Positions 17,006-24,792 of a stretch of 64,000 bases of DNA are shown piece by piece. The notes beneath the pieces were generated by a model. That model had not been told where the DNA came from. It saw only the letters and a program-made list of their open reading frames with translations, and did not search any database. The position numbers and the translations under genes were made by a program. The number at the start of each line of letters is the position of its first letter. The stretch's first letter is position 1. The stretch comes from Carpediemonas membranifera (lineage: Eukaryota; Fornicata), in assembly GCA_019828565.1 (NCBI GenBank), contig JAHDYR010000069.1:372001-436000 (forward strand), in the 5' to 3' direction.

Positions 17006-18559
17006 CGTCTTGAATATGCCACGAGCACCAAGCTGTGGCTCGTCAAGGCCCTTGAAGGTTACTGCTGGCGCCTGGCGAAGATCATCACTCGGGTCGACAC
17101 TGCCCTGACTCAGCGTGATCCAGACGTGCCCCGGGACGACATCACCCGGTTGCGCACCGAACAACGCGCTGTCAAGGCGATCGTTGATGAGCACCTTGCA
17201 AAGATCTCAACTCCGGGACGAGTCGACGAGGGCGTTCTACTCACGCTGCCCTGCGTCTGGCGGATCTCCGCGGCTCTGGGAGAGCTCACGGATATGGTTG
17301 CGGCATTCAACACCGCCCATCCACCTCTTCCGGGTGACAAGCTGCTGGCTGGCCCCAAGCTTGTTCCGCTTGTCCCGATGGCTCCGATCCGCCCCGGGTT
17401 CATGCACGTTCCCTGTTCTCTCAACGTGCTGAACCCGGCTTGGCTTGCCCAACTTGGGGTCGACCCGGAGCATCACACCACTGAGCGCATGACCCGAGAG
17501 CAGCTGGAGGCTCTTCCTCCGAACATCCGTCGGGTGCTGTCTGTCAAGACAGATGGGGTCGCCGTAGACCTCACGGTCCAAGTTGGTGCTCTGCCATACG
17601 TCAGCAGACGTGCCAGTGGCAACCCGACGATGAAGCGAAAGGTTCGGGAGCGTCTGGGTGTGGATGACGCAGATGCTCGCCCCGCGCCAGACCCCGATGC
17701 CCACCTCATGGGTTTCGACCCGGGTGCTCGGGCTCTGGGTGGATTCTTCATCCGCCACCCAGATGGCACCACCAGCTCCGGTGTGGTCCCGAAGTGTGGG
17801 TACACCAAGACCCCCAGCTTCGCGTTCGACATGACTCCTGCGTCATTCAAAAGTACAAATCTAGATAGTCTACAAAACTCGATTAGGTTTGTGCTCCTCC
17901 ACGAGCAGGAAATATTCGACGCTGGGATGGTCAAGAGCTTCCGCAGAGTGCGCCTGACGAACCACATCTTGCGTCAAAAGCACTTCCACAGAGCTGGGGA
18001 GCTGCTTGCTCGCACCCTAGGATGGACTCCTCGGCGACTCCCTCGCGGTATTGCCCCTCCCCGGGCAGCCCCCACCAGGCTGGTTGTCTTCTACGGAAGC
18101 GCTAGATTCAAGACGCCCCGTCGGGTGCATCCATGCGCGCCGTATGGTCGCTTTGCAAAATCACTACCACACATCATGAGAGCTGTCAACATCACTGCTG
18201 AAGTGCGGATGACTAACGAGTTCCGAACCTCACTCGTCTGCCCCTTCTGCCGCGCGAGGTTCCGTAGAACTCGCTACACGAGGCGCACGATGCGATGCCA
18301 CAACCCGAATTGTCAAGGTGCTCCATGGTACAGACAGCAACGCCTCAATTCCGATCCTACCACCACTTGGCTCAATCTCTCCCACAGAGACAAGACTGCT
18401 GCACAGAACATCTTGGATTGCGGCCTCATGGCGGATGCACAGTATCAAGCCAGTGCTTTCAGAAATCCAAGACCTCCAGCCCGTCTTCCCAACTATAACC
18501 CCAATACACCAATTACGGCTAACCAGCCGCTAGTCTTCGCCTCCGGGCAAGCTAATTGA
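17006..18559 (+). CDS. Fanzor-type RNA-guided nuclease (eukaryotic TnpB homologue)
   Basis: Fanzors are OMEGA nucleases related to TnpB/Cas12 that cut DNA guided by an RNA from the element's end. Numbering from codon 17126: RuvC-I Asp in 'MGFDPGARALGG' (D198), the 'VVFYGSARF' strand (321-328), RuvC-II Glu in 'TNEFRTSLVC' (E365), zinc ribbon C372-C375-C391-C396, and RuvC-III Asp in 'HRDKTAAQNIL' (D422). All three catalytic acids are present. The 'YGxxxF' strand and NEFRTS spacing favour a Fanzor1-like form. The frame opens at 17006 after a TGA, but the first in-frame ATG is only at 17294. An ATG at 17002 reads into the frame if one base is removed, so the 5' end may be frameshifted, or use an unseen upstream exon. 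No introns within. Confidence 0.85.
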   Translation, partial: RLEYATSTKLWLVKALEGYCWRLAKIITRVDTALTQRDPDVPRDDITRLRTEQRAVKAIVDEHLAKISTPGRVDEGVLLTLPCVWRISAALGELTDMVAAFNTAHPPLPGDKLLAGPKLVPLVPMAPIRPGFMHVPCSLNVLNPAWLAQLGVDPEHHTTERMTREQLEALPPNIRRVLSVKTDGVAVDLTVQVGALPYVSRRASGNPTMKRKVRERLGVDDADARPAPDPDAHLMGFDPGARALGGFFIRHPDGTTSSGVVPKCGYTKTPSFAFDMTPASFKSTNLDSLQNSIRFVLLHEQEIFDAGMVKSFRRVRLTNHILRQKHFHRAGELLARTLGWTPRRLPRGIAPPRAAPTRLVVFYGSARFKTPRRVHPCAPYGRFAKSLPHIMRAVNITAEVRMTNEFRTSLVCPFCRARFRRTRYTRRTMRCHNPNCQGAPWYRQQRLNSDPTTTWLNLSHRDKTAAQNILDCGLMADAQYQASAFRNPRPPARLPNYNPNTPITANQPLVFASGQAN

Positions 18560-18578
18560 AGTGGAGAGAGGCAGTGCT

Positions 18579-18597
18579 TGCACTCTATGATACTTCA
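18579..18597 (+). repeat. Right 19-bp direct repeat flanking the Fanzor unit
   Basis: Second copy of TGCACTCTATGATACTTCA, 20 bp after the Fanzor stop codon. In OMEGA systems the guide RNA is transcribed from around the 3' end of the nuclease gene, so this repeat lies where a right end and guide boundary would be expected (inference). Confidence 0.65.
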
Positions 18598-18698
18598 CCA
18601 ACTGGTGCAAAAAAGTTTGCTTCAAACCGGATGACAAAATCCGATATGTCATCATATCTATTCCCTCCTCAACTATATCTATCCAACCGAACGAGTAT

Positions 18699-19472
18699 TT
18701 AGTGGATCTCAGCGCCATCAGGCAGGTCAGCGGTGAGGGCACCCTTCGCCGTGACAATCTCCATGCCGCACAGCGTGGCCTTCTTGTCCTTCACGGAGAG
18801 GTTACCGACGACGCGCTCCCACTGCTTGGGCGGGCACCTGGCGTCCATGGGGGAGGCGAGGTCCAGGGGGACCGTGCTTGCCTCGGGGAGACCCTCGGCG
18901 TGCTCGCCGGTAGGGTTAACGTAGATGCGATCGCCGACAACGGACCCGGTCGGAGGTTCGAGGACCTTGACGATCTCCTTGGTCTCGCCGCTGACGACGG
19001 AGCCGGCAAGAAGCATGGCTTCGGACAGAGTGCCGGCGAGCTTCGCGGGCTTGAGGTTGAGGATGGTGCAGACCTTCTTGTTGACGAGCTCCTCCTTGGA
19101 GTAGAAGAGCTTGATGCCAGCGACAAAAGTCTTGAGCTCAGCGCCCTCCTCCTCGGAAACCTTGAGCTTCATGAGGTAGAGCTTGTCGGCGACAGGGTGG
19201 TCCTCGCACGAGACGATCTGTGAGACCTGGAGGAAGGCCTTGTTGAAGGACTGCATCACAGCGTGCTTGGGCTCAATGGGCTTGCCGCGCTTGGGCTGCT
19301 TGGGCTGCTTGGGCTTCTTCTGCTTGGGCTTGGGAGCCTCAGCGGGCTTCTGGGCGGCATCAGCGGGCTTGCCCTCGTTGGCGGCCTGCTCGGCAGTAAC
19401 GCCGGCCTTCTCCTCAACAAGCTTGATAGCCTCGTTGACCTCATTAAGTGCCTTATCGATAGAGTCGCTCAT
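18699..19472 (-). CDS. Arc1/EMAPII-type tRNA-binding protein
   Basis: 257 residues. N-terminal ~70 residues are helical, then Lys/Pro-rich ('PKQKKPKQPKQPKRGK'), then an OB-fold tRNA-binding domain: 'VSQIVSCEDHPVADKLYLMKLKV', 'TFVAGI', 'NLKPAKLAGTLSEAMLLAGS', 'VLEPPTGSVVGDRIY'. Proteins of this form (yeast Arc1, human AIMP1) bind tRNA and deliver it to aminoacyl-tRNA synthetases. No synthetase catalytic domain is fused. ATG at 19472 is the first in frame after stops. Confidence 0.85.
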   Translation of the reverse strand: MSDSIDKALNEVNEAIKLVEEKAGVTAEQAANEGKPADAAQKPAEAPKPKQKKPKQPKQPKRGKPIEPKHAVMQSFNKAFLQVSQIVSCEDHPVADKLYLMKLKVSEEEGAELKTFVAGIKLFYSKEELVNKKVCTILNLKPAKLAGTLSEAMLLAGSVVSGETKEIVKVLEPPTGSVVGDRIYVNPTGEHAEGLPEASTVPLDLASPMDARCPPKQWERVVGNLSVKDKKATLCGMEIVTAKGALTADLPDGAEIH

Positions 19473-19758
19473 TCTTGCAAACTGACCAGACAGATCAAAA
19501 GAACCCGCACTTTAACGTCAGTCGCGACTCAATCGACTCTGGGATCTCTGGGATCTAGTTTATCACCCCCAACGCCTTTCTGCTCCCGCACGCACATTGA
19601 AGTAAATGCAACCCTGTCGTTCGCTGCACCTCTCCCTTGCCATCTCCAGCCTCTCAGCCCGAGCTCAAGACAGCCGGCACCCCAGATCAAAAACTTTACC
19701 TTGCATAAAACCGCATATGTATCTTAAAAATCGCATATCAGATAATTACTGCCACAGA

Positions 19759-21048
19759 CTATTGCTCCAACGTCGACAGGAGCGCGAGTACCTCGAGCGG
19801 CGAGCATAGTAGTTCACCCGGCACCGTGCTGAACATCGCGCCGGCCCCAATAGCCGCCTCGGCCCTTTTCCCAGACATGGCAGGCATCATAAAGCTGACA
19901 CTGCGCTGTGCAGGACTGAGGGGGGGCATCTTCATCGGCTGGCAGGCGGCGAGGTCGACCCTAGGAGCATGGGCCGTCTCGGGCGTGCACATGCCGACAA
20001 TGACCCCGCCCGCGGGGTCGGAGGAGGTCTGGTCGAACATGAGCTTGAACACCTCCTCGGGGGAGGTGGATCCGCGAAAGAGTTCCGCCTCGGGCGACTG
20101 GCTGGCGAGGCTGGGGTCGTGTAGCAGGCGGGCGATGATCTCGGGACGCATGCCGATGCTCTGAAGCACGGCGGCGAGGGTCTCCTTCTGGTCTTCGTTC
20201 TGGGAAGCAGCCTCGAGCTCTGACTGAAAGCACTCTTCGAACTCGGCCACGACCTCCTCAGCGTTGATATTGGTCGCACGGACAAGGTCCTCTCTGCCCC
20301 AGTCCGCAGCTGTGTGGCCCCTTGCCTTCATTGCTTCATCCAGGATCGAGGAGAACGGCGGGCAGTTCGACAGGTCAGACCGGAGCTTGGACCGCATGTA
20401 GTCGTACACCGTGGCCGCCAGCTCGACGTGGGTAAGCACAAAGCGGGGCTGTCCACCTGAGGTGTGCAGACGCTTGTCGACCCGGCCGCTGGGGGCTCGG
20501 CGAATGTCGGGGATGAAACGATCGTCGGCGATGCCGTCAAAGCATGCCTGGAACAAGCTGACGGTGATCCGCGTGAAGTTCTCGTGGTTGTCGAGGTTTG
20601 CGCTGACAGCGCCGGGTACTTCTTGCTCTAGGAGAGAGACGAGGTTCCTTCGGCGATTACGCTTGTTGCGGTTGTACCGACACTGGAAAGTGTTCTTCCA
20701 ACGATCTAAGTACTGGTTAGGCGCGATGTTAAGCGCCTTAGCCCACTGAGGGTTCGGAGGATGGGAGTTGTTGTTGCGATTTGTGCTAGGCGGAGGAGGG
20801 GCGATTGCATAGTGGACAATATCAGTCATAAACAGTTCGTGCACAACAGTACACCATATCTTGCGGTGTTTCGGGGCCATAAATCCGTAAGTTGGGGGAT
20901 TCTGGCGATGAAGGTGCTTTGCCCCCGACCCAAACGACCCGAACTCAGGGGAATGTGGGTCGCAGTATTTCAGATATCTCGTAAGTGGGGCCTGGCTGGG
21001 TTCGTTGGGGATGAGCTGCGTTGTGAGCCTCAAATTGTCAGATATCAT
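19759..21048 (-). CDS. Unknown protein, possible nucleic-acid binding N-terminal half
   Basis: 429 residues from ATG 21048. Around residues 100-135 there is 'WAKALNIAPNQYLDRWKN' followed by a very basic run ('RYNRNKRNRRR'), which suggests DNA or RNA contact. The rest is helical with an acidic middle ('EEVVAEFEECFQSELEAASQNEDQKE'). No recognised domain. It lies between the tRNA-binding protein and CHMP1 on the same strand. Confidence 0.6.
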   Translation of the reverse strand: MISDNLRLTTQLIPNEPSQAPLTRYLKYCDPHSPEFGSFGSGAKHLHRQNPPTYGFMAPKHRKIWCTVVHELFMTDIVHYAIAPPPPSTNRNNNSHPPNPQWAKALNIAPNQYLDRWKNTFQCRYNRNKRNRRRNLVSLLEQEVPGAVSANLDNHENFTRITVSLFQACFDGIADDRFIPDIRRAPSGRVDKRLHTSGGQPRFVLTHVELAATVYDYMRSKLRSDLSNCPPFSSILDEAMKARGHTAADWGREDLVRATNINAEEVVAEFEECFQSELEAASQNEDQKETLAAVLQSIGMRPEIIARLLHDPSLASQSPEAELFRGSTSPEEVFKLMFDQTSSDPAGGVIVGMCTPETAHAPRVDLAACQPMKMPPLSPAQRSVSFMMPAMSGKRAEAAIGAGAMFSTVPGELLCSPLEVLALLSTLEQ

Positions 21049-21492
21049 CGAATGATACGGCGGAAATCTTTGAGTGATTCAGCTGATAAACAGTCGTAAC
21101 TGGATGTATAGAGGATGAAAACACGCGAATTGATTAAAATTCCCCTGTCATGATAAGAGGATATCAGATCAGCTCACGATCGCACATTTCCAGTGGTCCT
21201 CAAAAGTCAATCAAAAAATTAGCTCATCCGATGTTTCCGGGTAAGCTCGCTAGACTCTCCCATAGTTTCCATGAGGCGTGAGCAACGTTGCTCTCGGTCC
21301 TTCCGGAGTTCATCGTTGTGCAGTTTAAGGCGTGTAATATGGTGGTAAGAATTGTGCAATTGAAGGGTCGAACAACGTGTTTATACTGCGCAACAAGAAT
21401 TCTGTAAACAATAGCGACCGCCAGTCGCCCTTCAGTAGTATTTATCCTTCAATGCGCCCTGCCTTCTCGCTATACTCTCAACTCTGCTCTGG
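21049..21492. other. 444-bp intergenic region with end-paired element
   Basis: AT-richer spacer between two minus-strand genes. It contains the 80-bp element at 21315-21394 listed separately; otherwise nothing recognised. Confidence 0.4.
21315..21394 (+). repeat. 80-bp end-paired element, copy 1
   Basis: Begins GTTGTGCAGTTT and ends GTGTTTATACTGCGCAAC. The ends can pair over 7 bp (GTTGTGC with GCGCAAC, one G-T) and extend into GCAGT/ACTGC. A second copy with identical first 12 bases and a near-identical last ~30 bases is at 24634-24710; the middle differs. It may be a small ncRNA, a mini inverted-repeat element, or two opposed promoter motifs. Confidence 0.5.
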
Positions 21493-22144
21493 CTACAAGT
21501 TATTAAACCTGTCAGCCAGCGGGTCGACCGGGGGCGCCGCTGCAACGCTTTCCTGCACATCCGGTGCCGCTACCTGAGCTGCACCGGGCGTGGCGAACTC
21601 CGACTTGAACTCGAGGCACTCCTTTGCCGCGATGCCTTGGATGAGGGTGTCAACCTCCTCGAGGGGCACCGCAGAGGCAGCGGACTGACTCATGACCTGG
21701 TCCATAAACATGGACTGGGCCTGGACGTCCTCGAGCTGGCCGATGAACTGACCGACGGCCTGCCCCATCTCAGTCATGTTGGCAGTGGAGAGGGCGTTGG
21801 ACAGGTTGTGGCTGAGCTTGCCCATGGTATGCCCGATGGACGACATGGTCGCCTGCTGCTGTAGGAGGCCGATGCACGTGTCTGGGTGAGTGTCAAGTGG
21901 TGAACGTACCAAGGTGGGCAACCATCGCGCGGTATTGGAACGCTTCTTGCTTCTTGCGGATGGCGGTGGTACCATACAGCCTGGCACTGTTGTCATCGCT
22001 GCGGCGAACGCATGCGGCTACCTTCTTTTCGGCTGCGGCCTTGTCTTTGTCGGCTTTTTTCGCGTTCTTCGCGAGTTCTTTCATAGCGAACTTCATATCG
22101 AAGATCTGATCAGTGATGTCTGGTTGTTTGCGTCCGAAACCCAT
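21493..22144 (-). CDS. ESCRT-III subunit CHMP1/Vps46, two exons
   Basis: Exon 22144-21910 joined to 21881-21493 gives 207 residues. CHMP1 recruits Vps4/spastin in membrane scission and cytokinesis. The N-terminal basic helix 'DQIFDMKFAMKELAKNAKKADKD' aligns with CHMP1, and the second exon restores 'AHLDTCIGLLQQQATM' followed by long helices. The C-terminus 'DPLADRFNNL' is a MIM1 motif for MIT domains. The 28-nt intron (21882-21909) has donor GTACGT and acceptor CTCACCCAG, and splices in phase 1. Slightly longer N-terminus ('MGFGRKQPDI') than the human protein. Confidence 0.85.
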
Positions 22145-22533
22145 GGTACGCCTTGTTGTGTTGCTGGTTGTCTAACCTGCGGATGACGATCCGGAGCCCG
22201 GATCATCGACTCGGCCAAAGTCATGGAAGTGCATGCCCAGCCTGCTAGCCCGTCCAACCAGGCGGGTAGGCAGTCTTTTCTTGGGGCTTGTCCAAAACAA
22301 GCGGGCTATTTCGGGCGTGTCACAATCTAAAAAAAAATTCTCAACGTGCTCGCCCATTGTTCTTTGGTTGTGTCATAGCGATGCTGTCCATGATGGCGCC
22401 CGCCTGCACCTTGCCCTCCTCGTCAGGCAAGGTCTCCTTAAAGCACCTTCCCAGAACAGTCATACCGCCGAAATCATCAACTCATTCAACAACTCATCAG
22501 CTCCCTACTCATGATGTTTACTTGCTATAAAGG
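22145..22533. other. 389-bp intergenic region
   Basis: Contains the CHMP1 5' flank and the 3' flank side of the aminotransferase neighbour; an A9 run at ~22330 and no recognisable gene on either strand. Confidence 0.35.
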
Positions 22534-23613
22534 TTACTGGTTGGCGGTCTGGTAATCCTTCATCGCCTGGACAAGCGCCTCGACCCCCTCGATCGGCATC
22601 GAGTTGTAAATGGAGGCCCGGAAACTGCCGGGAATGCTGCGGTGGCCGCCCAGGGTCTTGCAGCGGCGGGTCTCCGCGAAGGCCATAAACTCCTTCTGGC
22701 GCTCCTCGCCAAAGATGTTGGCGAAGGGGATGTTCATCATGGAGCGGCACGACTCCTCGGCGGGGACGTTCCAGAAGCCGTTGGACTGGGCGATGGTGTC
22801 ATAGATCATCATAGCCTTCTTGCGGTTGAGCTCAGCGATGCCGGGGAGGCCGCCCTTGGACATGATCCACTTGAACACGAGGCCGGCGATGTAGATGGCG
22901 TAGGTGGGGGGTGTGTTCTTCATCGACTTGTTAGCCTCGAGCACGGAGTAGCGGAGGAGGTTGGGGCATGTCTGGATCGGCTCCTTGATGAGGTCCTTAC
23001 GGATGACAACAACGGTCAGGCCGGCGGGGCCGAAGTTCTTCTGGGCGCAGGCGTAGACTATGCCGTACTTCTTGATGTCGATGGGGCGGGACAGGAAGTT
23101 GGAGGACATGTCGGCGATGACGGGGATGGGGGCCTCGGGGACCTCCTGGAACTCGACGCCCTGGATGGTCTCGTTGTCGCAGTAGTAGAGGTAAGCGGCC
23201 TCGGGGTCGACCTTGGCCTTGATCTCCTCGGCAGTGGGGACGCGCTTGGTGTCCTTGAAGATGACGTCAACGTCCATACCAAGTTGCTCGGCCTCAGCGG
23301 CGGCTGTCTTGGACCAGGTACCGGTCTGGATGTACTGGACCTTCTTGTTGTCCTTGCAGAGGTTCAGCGGGATGGCGGAGAACTGGAAGGAGGCGCCGCC
23401 AGAGGCGAAGAGGACGGCATAGTCGTCGGGGATGCCGATAAGGGTGCGCAGATCGGCCTCAGCCTCTTTGATGATCTTGTCGAAGACGGGGCCACGGTGG
23501 GATTGCTCCATGATGTTGGCGCCGGTGTTATCGTGATTGAGGAACTGGCTTTGGGCTTCCTCGAGGATTTCGAGGGGAAGAACGGCGGGGCCGGCGGAAA
23601 ACTGGGTTAGCAT
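22534..23613 (-). CDS. serC: Phosphoserine aminotransferase (SerC/PSAT)
   Basis: 359 residues, typical family length. Catalyses 3-phosphohydroxypyruvate plus glutamate to phosphoserine in serine synthesis, PLP-dependent, cytosolic. Landmarks: 'FSAGPAVLP' (5-13), 'EQSHRGPVF' (36-44), 'LFASGGASFQF' (68-78), 'TGTWSKTAAAEA' (97-108), 'VIADMSSNFLSRPID' (165-179), PLP lysine K192 in 'AQKNFGPAG', 'NTPPTYAIYI', and C-terminal 'RSIPGSFRASIYN'. The first ATG upstream (23617) is out of frame; 23613 is the in-frame start. Confidence 0.92.
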   Translation of the reverse strand: MLTQFSAGPAVLPLEILEEAQSQFLNHDNTGANIMEQSHRGPVFDKIIKEAEADLRTLIGIPDDYAVLFASGGASFQFSAIPLNLCKDNKKVQYIQTGTWSKTAAAEAEQLGMDVDVIFKDTKRVPTAEEIKAKVDPEAAYLYYCDNETIQGVEFQEVPEAPIPVIADMSSNFLSRPIDIKKYGIVYACAQKNFGPAGLTVVVIRKDLIKEPIQTCPNLLRYSVLEANKSMKNTPPTYAIYIAGLVFKWIMSKGGLPGIAELNRKKAMMIYDTIAQSNGFWNVPAEESCRSMMNIPFANIFGEERQKEFMAFAETRRCKTLGGHRSIPGSFRASIYNSMPIEGVEALVQAMKDYQTANQ

Positions 23614-23863
23614 TCATTTGCTGAAGGTTACTGACGTTGAATACACGATCGCTCATGCTTTTAGGTTTGCTTGAAGTGTGCTGTCACGAATTGAATCGAA
23701 GACTGCCCGAGAAAGTCACGATCTTGCCAGATCCGATCTTCTCGATCGAGGAAAAGATTTTTCGAGACTCAAAAACAATCGAGTGATCGTCTCAGTCCAT
23801 GATCTATGCCAGGCTTCCGTCTGCCCCAAGTGCATCGTGCAGTTTAGGACTAATGTCCGTGTG

Positions 23864-24014
23864 CGGCGTCCAGCAATGCCTGGGCTGCTGCCGCTGAGAC
23901 GAGGCCTGCAGATTGGGCGGGGGAGGGCTTGTTGGCGAGGAAGCGCTCCTTGGCGATGGCGTAGACCTCATCTGACCGAGTGAAGATGGACGCGACCGAG
24001 ATCCAGAGGCTAGC
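23864..24014 (-). repeat. 151-bp duplicate of an internal dynein heavy chain segment
   Basis: Matches 27273-27423, inside the dynein heavy chain ORF, with one difference by eye (C versus T near the end), in the same orientation and 3.4 kb away. It encodes only ~50 residues of the dynein and cannot be functional. The copy ends about 70 bp before the Fanzor relic begins. Confidence 0.9.
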
Positions 24015-24081
24015 GTGTCCGTGTGCACACGTCGTCTCATTGTCTTCTATTCCACATTAAATTCACTTCTACACTTGTATA

Positions 24082-24632
24082 GTTCGCCAGAAGCACTTCG
24101 CCCGCTGCGGCCAACACTTGGCTCGGGAGTTCGGTCGCCACCATCCCATCGCCACCCCCATTCGCCTGAAAGTCTTCTACGGGAGCTCGGGATTCACCAC
24201 GCCTGCTGGTATGTTCATTCCTTGTGCGCCATATCGAAAGTTCGCGAGAGAGATAGCACCCTTCTCAAGAGGTATAACATTGTCGTCGATCTTAACATGG
24301 TTAACGAGGATCGCACCACCGCCGTCTGCCCTCACTGCCACGCCCCCTACAAGCGAGTTCGTCCGCGTGATGACCAGCACGTTCACCCACATCGTGTGAT
24401 GCTCTGCGAAAATCCACAGTGCCGTGGTGCTCAGTGGCGCGCAACAGTTCCTGATGCTCTGAATGTTGATCATCGGGACAAGAGTGCTGCAGAGAACATC
24501 CTGTGGCGTTCTCTTGCCACGGAAGATGAGCTCAGTGGCTCTCCGTTCAGTCGCACATCGATCCCACGTCTTCAAACATCATTCCAGTATCATCAATTGG
24601 CTAACCGCCAACATTCGTCTACGGACGGATGA
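24082..24632 (+). pseudogene. Truncated, frameshifted Fanzor relic
   Basis: Aligns with the C-terminal half of the Fanzor at 17006-18559: 'VRQKHFARCGQHLAREFG', 'RLKVFYGSSGFTTP', 'CAPYRKFAREIAPFSR', then (after a one-base lesion near 24267-24274) 'YNIVVDLNMVNEDRTTAVCPHC', 'CENPQCRGAQWR', 'HRDKSAAENILW'. The RuvC-II Glu, zinc ribbon Cys and RuvC-III Asp codons remain, but RuvC-I and everything before it are gone, replaced by unrelated DNA and the dynein fragment. It therefore cannot encode an active nuclease. It is diverged from the 17-18.5 kb gene, so it is not a recent copy of it. Confidence 0.8.
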
Positions 24633-24633
24633 T

Positions 24634-24710
24634 GTTGTGCAGTTTGGCACTTTGATCGTTCCTTTCAGGCCCTGTCTGGAGGTTCGAATAATGTGTTTAT
24701 ACTGCGCAAC
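24634..24710 (+). repeat. 77-bp end-paired element, copy 2
   Basis: Starts two bases after the Fanzor relic stop. Shares GTTGTGCAGTTT at its start and TTCGAA..A.GTGTTTATACTGC plus GCAACA at its end with 21315-21394, while ~40 central bases differ. Contains a B-box-like GGTTCGAATAATG, but no tRNA cloverleaf folds. Confidence 0.5.
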
Positions 24711-24792
24711 AGTCCGGCGAGGTCATGAGGGGCAAATCACGGATAATAAGGCTTTAAAGCAATACACAATGATACTATACATAGAGCGCACC

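Noticed and set aside
16818-18578. Terminal inverted repeats of a DNA transposon around the Fanzor
   Set aside because: Compared the first and last ~40 bp inside the direct repeats; no inverted match of useful length.
22642-23610. Plus-strand ORF of 322 codons, very Gly/Asp/Leu rich
   Set aside because: Antisense of phosphoserine aminotransferase; caused by C-ending codon bias.
24634-24710. tRNA-like segment (7-bp end stem and GGTTCGAAT box)
   Set aside because: No T-stem, anticodon stem or D-arm can be drawn in the right places, and copy 1 (21315-21394) has a different middle.
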